NCBI GenBank assembly: GCA_003988855.1
Contig: QYAI01000001.1
Span: forward strand, 372,001 to 436,000
Origin: Arachnopeziza araneosa
Lineage: Eukaryota; Ascomycota; Leotiomycetes; Helotiales; Arachnopezizaceae
Direction of reading: 5' to 3'
DNA length: 64,000 bases
In this document: one piece after another, positions 9,521-22,717 of the stretch
Layout: each line of letters begins with the position of its first letter
Position numbering within the stretch: position 1 is the stretch's first letter
Program-made: the position numbers and the translations under genes
The notes under the pieces: generated by a model
Told to the model about the DNA's origin: nothing
Seen by the model: the letters and a program-made list of their open reading frames with translations, nothing else
Databases searched by the model: none

Positions 9521-12500
9521 ATGGTCAGAATTGATCAGCATGAGTACTTGACCGAGGAAGAGAAGCGCCTGAAAGAGGATAGAGAGAAAGAAAAGTACTG
9601 GAAAAAATGGGGACCGTATGTTGCAGAGAGACAGTGGGCAACAGGTAATTCTCCCTTTGCTGCCATGCCCACGCATTTCTGACCACTTCAAAAGTAAGAG
9701 AAGACTACAGTCCAGATGGAGATGCTTGGAGTCGTAAGTTTAGCCAAGCCCTTCTCAGTTCCATTTCCCTGACCTATGCAGATTTTCCGCATGCTCATGC
9801 TCGTTCCAGAGCATTTCGATGGGGTGAGGATGGTATTGCTGGCGTTTCGGATACACACGGCTTTCAGAATATTGCGTTTGCATTTTGGAACGAGGAAGAG
9901 TCAGTCATTGCCCATTGTTGACTGGCTTCTGTCTGATTGTAATAGTGAATTTCTAAAAGAACGCTTATTCGGTCTTTCGAATCCACAAGGAAACCATGGC
10001 GAAAGTATCAAGGAAGCACATTTTCATGTTGACAACACCCCTTCAGTATGTTCCTTTCTCAAGTTCGGAAGAAGTTCTAACAAGTTTCTCAGCACTCCTA
10101 CATGAAATTACTCTACAAATACCCACAGAAGAAGTTCCCATATGAAGATCTTGTTACGGAAAATGCAACGCGAGGCAAAGCGGATCGAGAATACCAAATC
10201 CTTGACACCGGGATTTTCGACGAAGACCGCTATTGGGATATTTATATTGAAATTGCAAAAGAGGCTGATGACCCGGATGAATTGCTCTTTAGAGTTACTG
10301 CTTGGAACCGTGGCCCAGAGCCTTCTCCGCTACACATAATACCCCATATGTGGTTCAGGAATACCTGGGCTTGGGGACATGAATCTGCGGACAAGAAGCC
10401 TAGCGTTCGCCAAATCAGCGAAACAGTAGCTCATACAAAGCACTACAAGCTTGGCGAACGCTACTTTCAGCTTTCACCTTCGCCTGGTGTAGGTCCAAGC
10501 GGCCAAGATGTCATGCCAGAAATGATCTTTACGGAAAACGATACCAACTACGAGGCCCTTTATGACGGGAAGAATGACCAACCTTATGTAAAGGATGCCT
10601 TCCACAGGTACATTGTAGATAGAGAGAAGAAAGCCATCAATCCCAAGCACGAAGGTACTAAATCTGCTGCATGGTTTGCTTTTAATGAGGGAGGAGGTGT
10701 AGCTCCTGGCGAGTGTGCAGTTGTCAGATTCAGACTATCCAAGAAGTATGAAGACTATATGGACGAAGAATTGTTTGACGATGTTATTGAAAAGAGAAAG
10801 GATGAAGCCGATGAATTCTTCTATCGAATCAGCCCACTTCCAATGTCCGAGGATCTTCGCAACATTCAGCGACAAGCATTTGCAGGCATGATGTGGTGCA
10901 AGCAATATTATCACTTCATCTGGGATCAGTGGGCCAACGGGGATCCGAACCAGCCTGCTCCACCTCCAGACCGAAAAGCTGTGCGGAATATCCATTGGAA
11001 GCATATGCATTTAGATGATATTCTGTCAATGCCGGATTCATGGGAATATCCCTTCTTCGCAGCTTGGGATTCAGCATTTCACTGCATTCCTTTGTCCATG
11101 ATAGATCCGGATTTCGCTAAGAAACAATTGGATTTGTTTACGAGAGAATGGTATATGCATCCAAACGGGCAGCTTCCGGCATATGAATGGAATTTTGGAG
11201 ATGTAAATCCACCAGTTCATGCCTGGGCAACCTTCCGAACTTTCAAAATTGAGAGGAAGATGTATGGACGCCAAGATCTCGACTTTCTTGAGAGGGTCTT
11301 TCAAAAGCTATTGCTTAATTTCACTTGGTGGGTAAATCGGAAGGACTTTGACGGCAAGAACGTCTTTGAAGGAGGATTCCTTGGCTTGGATAACATTGGG
11401 TTATTCAATCGATCAGAGCCACTACCGACAGGTGGCGTTCTTGAGCAAGCCGACAGCACTGGCTGGATGGCATTCTACTGTCTCTGCATGTTGAATATTG
11501 CTTTAGAACTTGCTAAGCATAGACGGATTTACGAGGACATTGCTTCAAAATTCTTCGAACATTTCATGCTAATTAGCGATGCCATGAGCTACAAATCTGG
11601 CTCGAAGGAAAAGTCCCTTTGGAATGAAGAGGATGGCTTCTACTACGATGCTATCTCTTGGGGAGGACCTTGGTCACAGCAGCTTCCTGTTAGATCACTC
11701 GTTGGTCTTATTCCCCTTTATGCAACGTTGACTTTAGAACCGGAACTTATCAACAAACTTCCCTCTTTCAAGAAGCGTGTTGACTGGTTTATTGCGAATC
11801 GACATGATGTTGCGGAACGTAATATGGCTAGTATTCGAAAGAGGGGTAAAGATAATCGAATTTTACTTTCTCTTGTCAGCAAAGATCGTCTCGAAAAGAT
11901 CTTGAAACGAATGCTTGACGAGGATGAATTTTTCAGTGAGCACGGAATTCGATCTTTATCCAAATACCATGATAAACATCCTTATGCAATGGATGTAAAT
12001 GGTCAAGAATTCAAAGTCAGCTATGTCTCTGGGGATTCTGACAGTGGGCTATTTGGTGGTAACAGTAACTGGAGAGGACCGATTTGGCTTTGCGTCAATT
12101 TCCTTTTAGTGGAGTCGCTCCAGAGATTCTATATGTTCTACGGCCCTTCATTTGAAGTCGAGTGTCCAACAGGCTCTGGAGACATGATGCACTTGGGTCG
12201 CGTTTCAGAAGAAATTCAACATCGGCTGCAGCATTTGATGGCGCGTGGAGATGATGGACGACGTGCCATCAATGATGGAAATGACATGTTGGACTTTGAT
12301 CCAAACTGGAGAGATAATTTATGGTTCTATGAATTCTTCGATGGTGATTCGGGTCGAGGCTTGGGTGCAACACATCAATGTGGATGGACAGGATTGATTG
12401 CAAGAATGATCCATGACACTGGGTAAGTCCAATATCTCCTAACTTTACATACCCTAACGAGATCATAGTTTGAGTTGTCGACTACCGCAAACGCCCCGAA

Positions 12501-12829
12501 CGCCATCTACTGGAATGGCCCATTACTTTGATGATATCTTCACTCGCCACGTTGGTGAGAAAGCAAACGGCAAGTCTCCTCGTCAAATGATGCGCCGTTC
12601 GTCGACCGCCCGGTCTATAGGTGCACGAAGCGACTATGAAAATGGGGATGAAGTCCGTTCAATGCGCTCGATGCATAACAGTCACACACTGGAAGATGAT
12701 AAGGCGAGAAGAGAAGCAGATGAGCATACTGCCAATTATGTGTCTGAGCAACTCCAGAGGGTTAGGAGCAATGTGTCTGCTGACTTTGAAGATGGAGATG
12801 AGTTTGAGGCACAATTGGACGAGCAGTGA
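9521..12829 (+). CDS. Glycoside hydrolase family 63-like protein (yeast YMR196W type)
   Basis: Six exons (9521-9644, 9695-9733, 9782-9899, 9946-10045, 10093-12422, 12469-12829) join in phase to 1023 residues. The start ATG 9521 (MVRIDQHEYL) leads straight into the conserved ERQWATVREDYSPDGDAWSH; upstream codons in that frame lack an ATG. The long fifth exon carries the (alpha/alpha)6-barrel region (WEYPFFAAWDSAFH, LPAYEWNFGDVNPP, FGGNSNWRGPIW, GWTGLIARMIHD). There is no signal peptide or membrane anchor, so unlike ER glucosidase I (also GH63) this is probably cytosolic. Fungal members of this branch are largely uncharacterised. A ~120-residue charged, disordered tail follows the catalytic domain. 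The family call is firm; the substrate is unknown. Confidence 0.93.
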
Positions 12830-13248
12830 AGTTATAGAGTGTGAAATAGCTGAGCGAAAACATGATCATGAGACGAATGACTGCACATTTCAAGGCGTTA
12901 TGTTGGAGCTCAGCCTGGCTCTTGTAGCTTAAAGATAAAAATAGACCAAGTGCAATAAACAGCGCAATTGGAAATCCTATTCTCCTTGGCCACACTTTTA
13001 GATTAAAAAGATTTTGAGAAATAATGAAAAAGAGCACCGAATTACGGCAAATATGTTAGATAGCCTTCAAAATCACAGCTTTCGAGTTCAAAACTTCATA
13101 GTCTTATGTCACGACTCACAACGCTAGAAAATGGTTTTAACTTCTTCAATAACGAATCATGCTTCTTATTCTACAAAACCCAAGGCAAGTCATCTACCGC
13201 CACCCTGCTAACCCAGTCTTAAAACCGGACCTGCATATCTTTATTGTA
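12830..13248. other. Convergent intergenic spacer
   Basis: AT-rich DNA between the 3' ends of the GH63-like gene and atp5. I see only probable UTRs. Confidence 0.6.
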
Positions 13249-14188
13249 TTACAAAGTGTCAGTAAGGAGCTTGTTCATCTTCGCAATGCGGCTGGAAACA
13301 GAGAGGTCAATTGTTCGATCACCGATCTCGACAATGAGTCCACCGAGAATATCAGAGTTGACCTATAGTTCGTTGTTAATTCTCCATCAAGAACAAGAAT
13401 TGAAATCAGTGTTGGAAGAAATAAAAGCATACCTTATTGGTGACCTTGAGCTTCTTTCCTTGGCCGACGTATTGGGATTTCGAAACTGCAGACTCCAATC
13501 GAGAAAGGGTCTTGCCATCCAATTGCTGAATGAAAACATCAGCATCCTTCCAAACCTCAAAGGTTATTACAGTGGCTTACAGAAGCGCTTGTAACAGTCA
13601 ACTCAATCTCTCCCTTCGCCGCACTCATCAACTCCCCAAATTTCTCAGTCACGCCCTTTAAAAGACCCAGACGGTTGTAATCCGCGAGAGTCTTGAGGAA
13701 GTTCTTCACTGTATCCCCCTTGTCGGCACCCCCAGTGTGCTTTTGTAACTCGGCAATAATGGCGGATTTGTCTTCTACGGTGAGGGTAGGCGCTTGCATA
13801 ATGGAGGCGAGCTTGGCATCCTTATGATAGACATCATTGAGAGCACTCATGGCTTTGGCGGTACTGTCGAGGGAAGAGGACTTGACTGCTGCTGTGTACT
13901 GTGGAGTGTTCCGTTAGTTCTTTCTCTAGTGCACCAGCAAGTCTTTCTTTCATCTGGCCACACAAGGCATGGATTCCAGCTTGGAGGAGGTCGGAATTAA
14001 CGATTTTCACATACCAGAGCAGTGGCATATGTGCCGTCGAGACCATATAGTGCAATCGGGGGTTTCGAGTCGGCCGTTGAAGGAGTTGCGTAGGTACGGA
14101 TTTGTGAGCTGGCGATGGCTCGTGGCATAACTGCCTGTTGGGAAGCTGTTGCCCGAGTGGCGCGAAGGAGTGCTCGACCGGACATCAT
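13249..14188 (-). CDS. ATP5: ATP synthase subunit 5, OSCP (mitochondrial F1Fo, peripheral stalk)
   Basis: Four exons (14188-14015, 13898-13581, 13525-13433, 13362-13249) give 232 residues in phase. The N-terminus is a Ser/Arg/Ala-rich mitochondrial presequence ending near SSQIRTYATP. Then come the OSCP N-domain (PPIALYGLDGTYATALYTAA) and the C-terminal hallmark VNSDILGGLIVEIGDRTIDLS. OSCP joins the F1 head to the peripheral stalk in the inner membrane. The start could be 14188 or 14185 (adjacent ATG codons); an in-frame ATG at 14251 would add 21 residues and is less typical of the family length. Its 3' end converges on the GH63-like gene. Confidence 0.95.
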
Positions 14189-14635
14189 TGTGGTGGTGTT
14201 CAATTGATGTTGAAGTTGAAATTGAGAGCTCCGTGTCGTCGCCGAAAGCATCGAAAAATGAGCCGGCTCCTCCCGTCCAGCTTCTCACCAGTCACGTGCT
14301 CTAGCTATCCACGCCGCAGGGTCTTGATATTTGCATATTTAAGCTGTTATTTTTTATTTCTACCTAGTGATAAGACTCAATATTTCAATCTGAGTCTGAA
14401 TATTTGACTAAAGGAATGGCAAAAAATTGGTGCAATCATAGTAAAATGCATTCCATAATAGGCTTGGATAAGAACGCTTGATCGATCATGTTCTCAGGTT
14501 TTCCTATGACTTAAAGGTACAACTAAACGCCCAAAATCCGTAGCTCATACTGAGTAAGTTACGCCCAGAAACTCCACCGTGTTAACAACGCCATATCATG
14601 CCAATTAATTAGCATTTCGTCTTGGAAAGCTACGC
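14189..14635. other. Intergenic: atp5 promoter and mob1 3' region
   Basis: Both neighbours are on the minus strand, so this holds the atp5 upstream region and the mob1 3' UTR. The sequence just above the atp5 start includes an in-frame upstream ATG (14251) and is otherwise AT-rich. Nothing else was seen. Confidence 0.55.
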
Positions 14636-15643
14636 TCAATCGCTTCTGAGCATACTATCTACCAAGTCACCCAAAGGACCCCAGAAATCTTTTCCGCTAG
14701 CTAAGTTATGCTCATCAATGAAGAGGACATAATGCTTGAAGCTCGTATTAAGGTGGGCCTCGAGGCCAAGCTCACGAATAACAGGATAGTGATGGCAATA
14801 GATGTGGGCATAGACTCGGTACATTCGTTTGAAGACTTGTCGAATCATACTTGGAAAGGACTTAGGGAATGGGACGCCTGAAAGACCTAGTCAAAGAATA
14901 TTCCATTAACTTGGAGTGGGACTAACCAATTCTGCTGGGGAAGACAGCTTCATTATCAATGTTACTCTGGACCCACGCCATTAAGTGTTCAATATAGGTA
15001 GGAGCAGGCATTTTGGTGGGACGCTTGAAATTCTCGGAGTCTTGCCATAGATACTCAAATCTGAATATTAAATTAGCTTGTGAATGTTGTGTATGAAGTA
15101 GGTCAACTTGCTCATCCGTTGCTTTCATCTCGGGGCATGATTGCGGTGAGCAGAACTCCGTAATCGAGCCGTACAATAAGTTGATGTGGTTGTAGAAATC
15201 CACCACTTAGGTTTATGTCAGTCTTGGGCCGTATATTGGTTTCTTTCTTACTGTTGACAGCCAACCATTCATTCTCGTCCTCGCCTTCCGGTAGCTTTAC
15301 GATCTTCCGCAAACTTCCCCCACCAAGTGTGGCCTCCGCATACTGTCGTAGTTGGTATCCCGTTGTACCTTTCGTAGCATTTCGTGGTCTGAACTGGTTC
15401 CTCGTTCGCTGGTTGCTAGAAGAAGCATTTTGTGAGTTTAAAGTTGCATCTATTGCGTGAGGGATTTGCTTGAGAGAGGCCTCGTCTTGCTTCACCGCGA
15501 TCGTCATGGACGAGTCGGAGAGTGGAAGAATACAGACAGGAGGTAGCACTTTGGGAGCGCGTGGGCTCAGAAAACTAGGGAGCATAACCATTGATAAGGA
15601 AATGAATGGGAAGAACTAACACTGTCGTCATAAAGGAAGTCAT
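14636..15643 (-). CDS. mob1: Mob1 family kinase activator (mitotic exit/septation network)
   Basis: Exons 15643-15621, 15574-15252, 15205-15112, 15060-14927 and 14877-14636 give 271 residues in phase. The Mob/phocein core is complete: GSLRKIVKLPEGEDENEWLAV, the zinc-site CSPQSCPEM, EYLWQD, then YAHIYCHHYP and FIDEHNLA. Mob1 binds and activates NDR/LATS kinases (Dbf2/Sid2) for mitotic exit and septum formation. The third intron uses a GC donor (GA|GCAAGT at 15111), the only choice that restores TDEFEYLW. The first exon is just 23 nt. A further 84-nt in-frame intron (15533-15450, GTATTC...AATAG) is possible inside exon 2 and would shorten the poorly conserved N-terminal linker to give 243 residues. 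It is divergent from rgp1 with 431 bp between starts. Confidence 0.94.
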
Positions 15644-16074
15644 CGCAGCTGAAATTGGAGAGCTTCCAGATTGCTGCATTCCAATTGTTAGCGGGGCAAT
15701 TTAGTATTTAGAGAGTGCGGGTTACCTGTGAACAGTATTTCCTTGAGCAGTGATTGTTTATTTGGTAAAAAGGAGATTAGCAGCAGGCACAGATTGCGCG
15801 ACTCTCTAAGTACAGATTGGCTTCTAGTTGTGGTTAAAGATTGTTTACAATGACGGTGGTTCCTGACCCTGGTTGCCAGGGCGAACTTTACGGAGTACAG
15901 TATTACATAATACGCACGTCAAGAAGGCATCATAATCAGCCAAGGTCTTATTCGATACAGTAACGCCAATTATGCCGGCAGCATTCTGCGCTCCAAACTC
16001 TCTTCTACTGTTGCTGCATCCATGACTGGCAATAACAGGCTCCTGCGAGCAGGAGGATCTTCTGCTTCCCCGAA
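15644..16074. promoter_or_regulatory. Shared divergent promoter region of mob1 and rgp1
   Basis: 431 bp between two outward-facing start codons. No strong TATA element was seen on either side, as is common for constitutive fungal genes. Individual factor sites were not identified. Confidence 0.5.
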
Positions 16075-18556
16075 ATGTCGACTCCTCCCAACAATATCAG
16101 AGTCTTTGTACAATGGACAGAGCCGACAGTATTCGCAGGGGAGGATATCGAATGTCAAATCACCTTTAAAAACGTTGCAACAAACCCAGCACCCTCAAGG
16201 GCTACACTTCAACCCAATGCCGCAGGCGGCTTCTACGACAGACAGAGGAAACCTGCACCTAGCCCACTCAAAATCAATTCAAGCCAAAGTGCCCGTTCAG
16301 CTCTTTCAAATAAAAGCCATCGAACTACACTCTCACTGAATGTACCTGTAGGCTCTACGATCCAACAACCTACTCGAGGTCCTGGAAGTGAAGGACCTCC
16401 AAGAGGCGCTACAGAACGACCTCCACATAAACGATCAGTCTCTATAATATCCATTGCCGCAACTGAGAATGGGACTGATGGAAGTGGAGGCTTGGGTAAT
16501 GGCGAACGACCTCGTCGGGCATCGAAAGGTCACGGGAGATCCGCCAGTCTTCAAATAGTCCCACGAAAGCAAGTAATTAGTTCATCCAGTAAGTAATTTG
16601 CTTCCCCATTCAATTACATTGCTGACTTGGCCAGCTGCCACAAACCAGCGCTCATCGACACAACCTTCTCCTTTGATATCTTCATTCTCCCCAACTGGAA
16701 TCGTCTCTCCACAATCCGAACGGCCTTCAAAACGTCAACCAGGAGTAACAACAGCACCGAATACTCCCAACATTCACAGTGGGCCCTTTACAAGAAAAAA
16801 GGGTTCTTCGCCATTACCACATCCTTTCAAATTTCCTGCTATTTCAACTGCTTCATCAGACACACGGTCCCAAGCTGACTCCATACCTGATGGCCGACTT
16901 TCACCACGCTTAAAAGCTCATGCTTCTCCCAATGGTGATCAAACTGCGCCTGCCGCCCGAATCCTTTCACCGGCAAGCATTGCAGGCACACCGCGAAGCA
17001 GCGGAGAGTTCTACTCGGTCAGCAATAACTCAACCGAAACACTTGCCTCTGAATACCAGTCGCAACAGAATGCTCGTGGGCCTGTCTATACAGGGCATAC
17101 GCGGAGGCCTTCAAATCTGCCTCCCTTGAACTATCACAAACCGCCGGAGACATTGATGATGGGTTATGCGCAAATACATGGCTCTTTTATCATCGATCCT
17201 TCCCTTGTTGATCAGCGTCCGTTCGAGGAGATAAAGAGGAAAGGTGCAATAGGAGGGCAAGGCGGAGGTGTAATTGGGGTCGAAACAAACAAACGCGACA
17301 GCGGATTACTTCGTAGTTTTGGATGGGGTAATATTGGAGACTCTCTCGGTGGCCTTCTTGGTGGTGGCGAGCTTTCTAGTATGAAGGACATGCGCGGGAT
17401 TGCGAGTTCTCGGTCAATACCGCTCTTATCAACGCCTCAGTCTATCCTCTTCGTTGACCTTCGACTTGGTCCTGGTGAGAGCAGAAGTTACAAATATGGT
17501 TTTAAATTACCCCGCGGGCTACCACCAAGCCATCGTGGCAAGGCAATCAAGATATCATACAAATTAGTCATTAGCATTCAGCGACCAGGAGGCGCCAAAG
17601 AACAGCAAATAAAATCGGTCGAGGTGCCATTCCGCATCTTAGGCAGTGTCAATAGTTATGGAGAGCTCTTAGGACACGACTTAATGTCTCCATATATAAT
17701 TCTTCAAGACCAGGCTCGAGTACGAGCTGCTCCTGAAAGTCTTTCGCCTTCGTTGGTGGCACTTCGTTCACAAAACTCGCCAAAGCCAAGTCACTCGACC
17801 CAGAATCACTTCTTAGAGTATGTAGATGAACTACTTATTAAGGCACGTCAAGATTCTAGTATTGGCCTTCTCTCTCCAACTGAAATGCCCCGATCTCGAC
17901 GACAATCACATATTGAAGAGCCTGCGACCGCTAAAGAAGCTATAGATATGGCTATCCTTCGAAGTAACGGTGCTACTGAATCACATCAAAGCGCAAATCG
18001 ATTCGAAATTGCTCGGAATGGCAAGCGTGTGGCTGTCGTTATGTTGGCCAGACCTTCATATCGGTTGGGCGAGACTATCAATGCTACCATTGATTTTACA
18101 GATGCAGAAATACCGTGCTATGCCATACATGCATCTCTCGAATCATCAGAGAGGGTACAGCCATCATTCTCTTTAAGATCAGAAGCGAGCATACTTCGTG
18201 TTACACGAAAAAGCCATGCTTCTCATTCAGAATCGACAATATTCGCCAGAAGAATCGTCTTCTCACCAACCATACCAGTCTCTGCCACTCCTGAATTCAT
18301 TACCAGCGGAGTTAGTCTGGATTGGCGAGTGCGGGTCGAGTTTGTCACTCCTCGGCTGAGAGCAGATAACGAAGAAGATTATATCTGCCCAGAACTCCTA
18401 GAGGAAATAGCGAGCGACGAGCGAGGAGTAGTACTCGCAGCTGCCGAAGTGCTCAGCTGTGAAAGTTTTGAAATAGCCGTTCCTCTTAGAGTTTACGGGG
18501 CTCTGGCACCAAATGCCGAGCAGAACGATGCTTCTATAGATGGTCTAGTTGTATAA
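16075..18556 (+). CDS. rgp1: Rgp1 family protein, subunit of the Ric1-Rgp1 GEF for Ypt6/Rab6
   Basis: Two exons (16075-16588, 16635-18556) with a 46-bp intron give 811 residues. The N-terminus NIRVFVQWTEPTVFAGEDIECQITFKN is the arrestin-like start of the Rgp1 family. The middle is long and Ser/Pro-rich (typical of filamentous fungi). Further domain blocks are ILFVDLRLGPGESRSYKYGFKLPRGLPPSHRGKAIKISY (a beta-sandwich with the family's PPSHRG signature) and, nearer the C-terminus, ISYKLVISIQRPGG and VPFRILGSVN. The complex activates Ypt6 for endosome-to-Golgi transport. The start ATG 16075 is the first in frame. The gene converges closely on the GH3 gene (110 bp between stops). Confidence 0.88.
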
Positions 18557-18666
18557 GTAGAATTCGTCAATCACATTCATGGCTAAGACCCTTTTTGGAC
18601 TACCTAGGTTATGTATAATGATTTATAGGTATGGATATAGTATATATCTCGATAATATAAACCGTT

Positions 18667-21427
18667 TCACAGCCCATTCCACCAAATTGTTTTTCCAACC
18701 TCGAATGAAGCCTTCAGCAACTCTTTCTCGTCACTGCTGCCACCAACAGAAATTTCGTATAAATCCTTCTCCACAACCCACGCCTCTCTAATCTCATCCC
18801 AAAAGCCAAGATACTTTGTGTTCAAATCAATCTCTATGATCTTGCTCTCACCCTTCTCGATCACCGCTTTTTGGAAGCTTTTTAGCTCCTTCTGTGGTCT
18901 CTTGATAGAAGGATTTTTCTGGGAGCTGTATAGCTGGACAACTTCCGCGCCTGCGATATTTCCCGTGTTGGAAACCTTGACAGTCATTCTCAACTTCTCG
19001 CCATCGTTCTTCACCGAGAGATCAGAGTATTTAAAGCTGGTATATGAAAGACCGTGGCCGAAGGGAAAGAGAACCGGTAAATCGACGGTTTCATACCATC
19101 TGTATCCTACGTACACATCTTCGCTATAGAGTGTTCTTCCACGCTCCGTTCTATAGGAAAGATATGCAGGATTATCCCGCAACCTGACTGGGAAAGAGAG
19201 CGGCAACTTGGCACTTGGGTTAACATTGCCAAATAAAATATCCGCAATGGCGTTACCGGTTTCATTGCCACCATACCAGGCTTGTATCAGTCCATTGACT
19301 TTCGGTATCCAAGGCATGGAAACTGGGGTACCCGATTGCATGACAACAACAGTCGCTAGGTTAGCTGCTGCAACAGTGGAGATGAGCTCGTCCATATATC
19401 CAGGAAGGTCCATGCTTTCACGGTCACTGCCTTCGCCCTCCCAATCAGCCTGTTGATGTCAGTGTTGAGCTTTTGATGTCTTGAGAAGTCTTACGTTCAA
19501 TCCTGCGCAGATAATGACCTGGTCAGCGTCCTTCGCCAACTTCGCCGCGTGATTGATTTCTTCCTTGGCATCAATGACTTTGGCACCACCCAACCTGACA
19601 GCTCCGCCCCCGAACGCTACATTACTTCCTTGATCTAGCTTACAAGCTGGTGCACTCGCGAACTCGAGCTTGATGTGATACTTCTGCCCCTTTTTGACTG
19701 GCAAGATTCCTTTCTCCTCAATCGTCCCACAGTTGAAGAATGAGGAACCTTTGGTTTGTTTGGTGTCGTTGTCGATGAGAATGTTCCCGTCCACAAAGAG
19801 CTTAGCGACGCCGTAAACACAGAGGCCCATTTCAAAGTCGCAATCTTCATCAGGGGTAAAGTAGCCTTCGATATCCGCATACCACAGTTCATTCTTCAAG
19901 GTTTCAGGCGTATAATCCATCAGCAAGAATTCGGTTTTTGTAAGAAACAGCTCATCTGCAAGTTTACGGTCCTTGACCGTCGGGGGATCATTGTATGAGC
20001 GGAATTCGATACCTGGTCTGCCATCGGCAGTTTTGAGAAGATTTCCAAGTAGTGGGAGTTCCTTATGGGCATAGCAGCCAACAGTATATTCTGGTGCAGA
20101 TGTAAGCTGAGCTTTGATGCCATCAAAAGGTGTTACAGCGTAGTATGCTGCTAATGACGCTGAGCCACCTCCGTGGTATGCTGCTATTTTAGCGTTTGGG
20201 CCAAGAATAAGGGTTTTCTTGTCCTTCTTCAGAGGCAATATATTGTTTTCGTTCTTCATCAACACGATGGAATCACGGCCGATCCTCCTAAGCAAAGCTG
20301 CTGTTTCGGGTGTGTTCGCTGTTTTTTCTTTGGCTCTTTCAGGGATCTTGGCTGCAGCACATTTGTTGATGAGGTTCAAAACATTTCGTACCCGTTCATC
20401 AAGAACATGTTCTGGGACTTTGTTTACTCCAACAGCCTGAACAAGCAAGTCTCCACGCCATCTGGTAGCTCCCGGCATTTCTAGATCCAGACCGGCATTC
20501 ACAGCACCTGTTGTGGAGTACGTTCCCCACCTAGATTTTGTCAGTTGACCCCAATTTACAAAGGTATAATGTACTAACCAGTCACTCATGATGCATCCCT
20601 TCCATCCCCACTCTCCCCTCAACATGTCTTTCAAAATCTTTGGATTCTCGCTGACATGAGTGCCATTAACTCTATTATATGATGACATAAAGCATCCCGG
20701 CTGGCTGTCCCTTACCACCAATTGGAAGGGCAATGCATAAATCTCCCTCAATGCTCTCTCCGTAACAATTGCATTGGTTCCATTCCTTTGATGTTCTTGG
20801 TCTAGTAGTACGTTAGTGTAAGTTTTGACAAATGTCTTCAGGAGCAGAGAACTGAACCCTCAAGATATGCCAAGAGAAGTCGATTTCAGAACAAAGGTAG
20901 ATTCAGGGGTAATTTTTCCGTACCATTACATATAAAATGCTTGATAGTTGCGACTACTCCCGTTTCCTGAATTCCGTTGACCAATGCAGCAGCTCCGAGA
21001 CCGGCCAGCACTGGGTCTTCTGACAATGATTCGAAACCCCGGCCGCCTAATGGAGATCGTTGAATGTTGATAGTCGGACCAAGAATTATGTGTGAGCCTT
21101 TGGCTATGCTTTCTTGTCCCATGACTACTCCTGCTTTGTGGAGCAGCTCCGTATCCCAGGTAGCGCCAAGAGCCGTTCCGCATGGAAAACAAGCTGCTGG
21201 CGTGCCATTGAAGAATCGAGTTCCTCGAACGCCGTTGGGACCATCCGAGACTCGAACTGCTGGAATTCCATGTTTGGGAAGGGCGACAGTGTGCCACCAG
21301 TCCGCCCCTAGCCCGGTAAGTAAAGTATATATACTAGTGGGAGACTATATCTACCTGCTAACAAGGAAACCTTCTCAACAACATTGAGCTTGGAGATCAG
21401 CTCTTCGACGTCAACAGTAGCTGTCAT
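18667..21427 (-). CDS. GH3 beta-glucosidase with PA14-like insert and Fn3-like C-terminal domain
   Basis: Five exons (21427-21355, 21307-20924, 20801-20579, 20530-19495, 19449-18667) give 832 residues in phase. The catalytic (beta/alpha)8 domain shows GADWWHT, SDGPNGVRG, the KHF segment and the nucleophile site CIMSDWWGTYS with Asp226. The second domain carries LMKNENNILPL and the GLNADWEGEGSDR block. Between them a roughly 150-residue insert (YTPETLKNELWYADIEGYF onward) fits a PA14 domain, and the end matches an Fn3-like domain. The start MTATVDVEELISKLNVVEKV has no signal peptide, so the enzyme is likely intracellular, like the fungal bglI/bglJ-type enzymes. It hydrolyses terminal beta-glucosides; the exact substrate cannot be assigned. 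Confidence 0.95.
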
Positions 21428-22717
21428 AGTATCGATCTTTTAAGAATTATAAAGGAGGAAAGATACTGGAAAAATCGAAATACTTATGCTTCAGGGCCAA
21501 GCCAGTCCCAACACCATCTTTCCGTCTCCGAACCGAAGATCACCCATATATCATTCTCTGGCGGAGAGCAGAAGACCCCACATATCGAGAGCGATGAGTG
21601 GGATGTTTGGATGTCTAAGCCAGTCTCGAGACCATCTCCCTTTCCTGACCGAAAATCAACCGCAAGTTCTCTGGGGATGAGTGGAGTGTACAAGCCTACG
21701 TAGCCGAAGATTAGCCAGGACGTAACGCCGGGCCATCTTCGGGAGAGTGATTTTATGGAAGCTAAAGGACGATTTGTGGGGTGTAGGAAGATGGTCCACT
21801 TTGATGAGGGGGCCAACAAAGAATGCGTGAATTCTCATCTCTAGGCGTAGTTCAAGGAAACCAAGCAGCCAAAGACAGTCCAAAGACCCACAGTACAGTG
21901 GCTAGCGAAAGTCTGTTTAAGATAGCTTACTCATGACAGGATATTCTCATAAAATGCTCTTTGAATCCCATTGCATGGACCCAAGAGTAGGAGGATACAT
22001 ACTACCCAAGCAAGTTGGTGTATTCTATCTAACACATCATCGAAAAGGCCTGTTAATCTACACTTATTTTCCCCTCACATATTCCTGTGGGAACGCAGTT
22101 GATGGATATCAGACGCCTCTTCTCATTTGACATGGTTTATGCTTTAGACTTGAATCACGGTAGACACGATAGTCAGGAGATGTTCAAATCATTTAGAGTC
22201 TATTGCTAGCGGGTGTTATATAAAGTTTGTTTAGTGTGACTTCCATTCGATGTTCATTAGATTCTGATTTTCTTTCATTACTTACAAGATCTTGATGAGA
22301 GTTTCAGTACGTTAAAGTTAGCCTCAGAAGTCGACGAGAGAAATTATAAAGACTAGTTAAAAACGCGTCAGCGTAGGGGTATAATCTGGTCATCTTTCAT
22401 TTGGCCCTCAGTTCAAAATCTCTTCATTTTCCTTTTCATGCTCAAGATACGGCTGATTCGGCAGCACGCTTCGTGAGTTTGCATTTTATCCGTTAATCCA
22501 ATGTCTATCCTCTTCTCACAGAGAGGGCAAGAGACGCTGGTCTTTCCAAGGGTCGCCAACCCATAGGCTTTGTTTTCTCTCGCTTGCCAAGATGTCTCCC
22601 CTTCTCGTTGGTCTTTCCTCGAACAGCTTATCAGACACAGCAGGAGGACTCATTGCCTTGGTTTGGCTACCGAAACCGCACCAGACCGCCCTTTCTTATC
22701 TCGTAAGAGTGGAGGGC

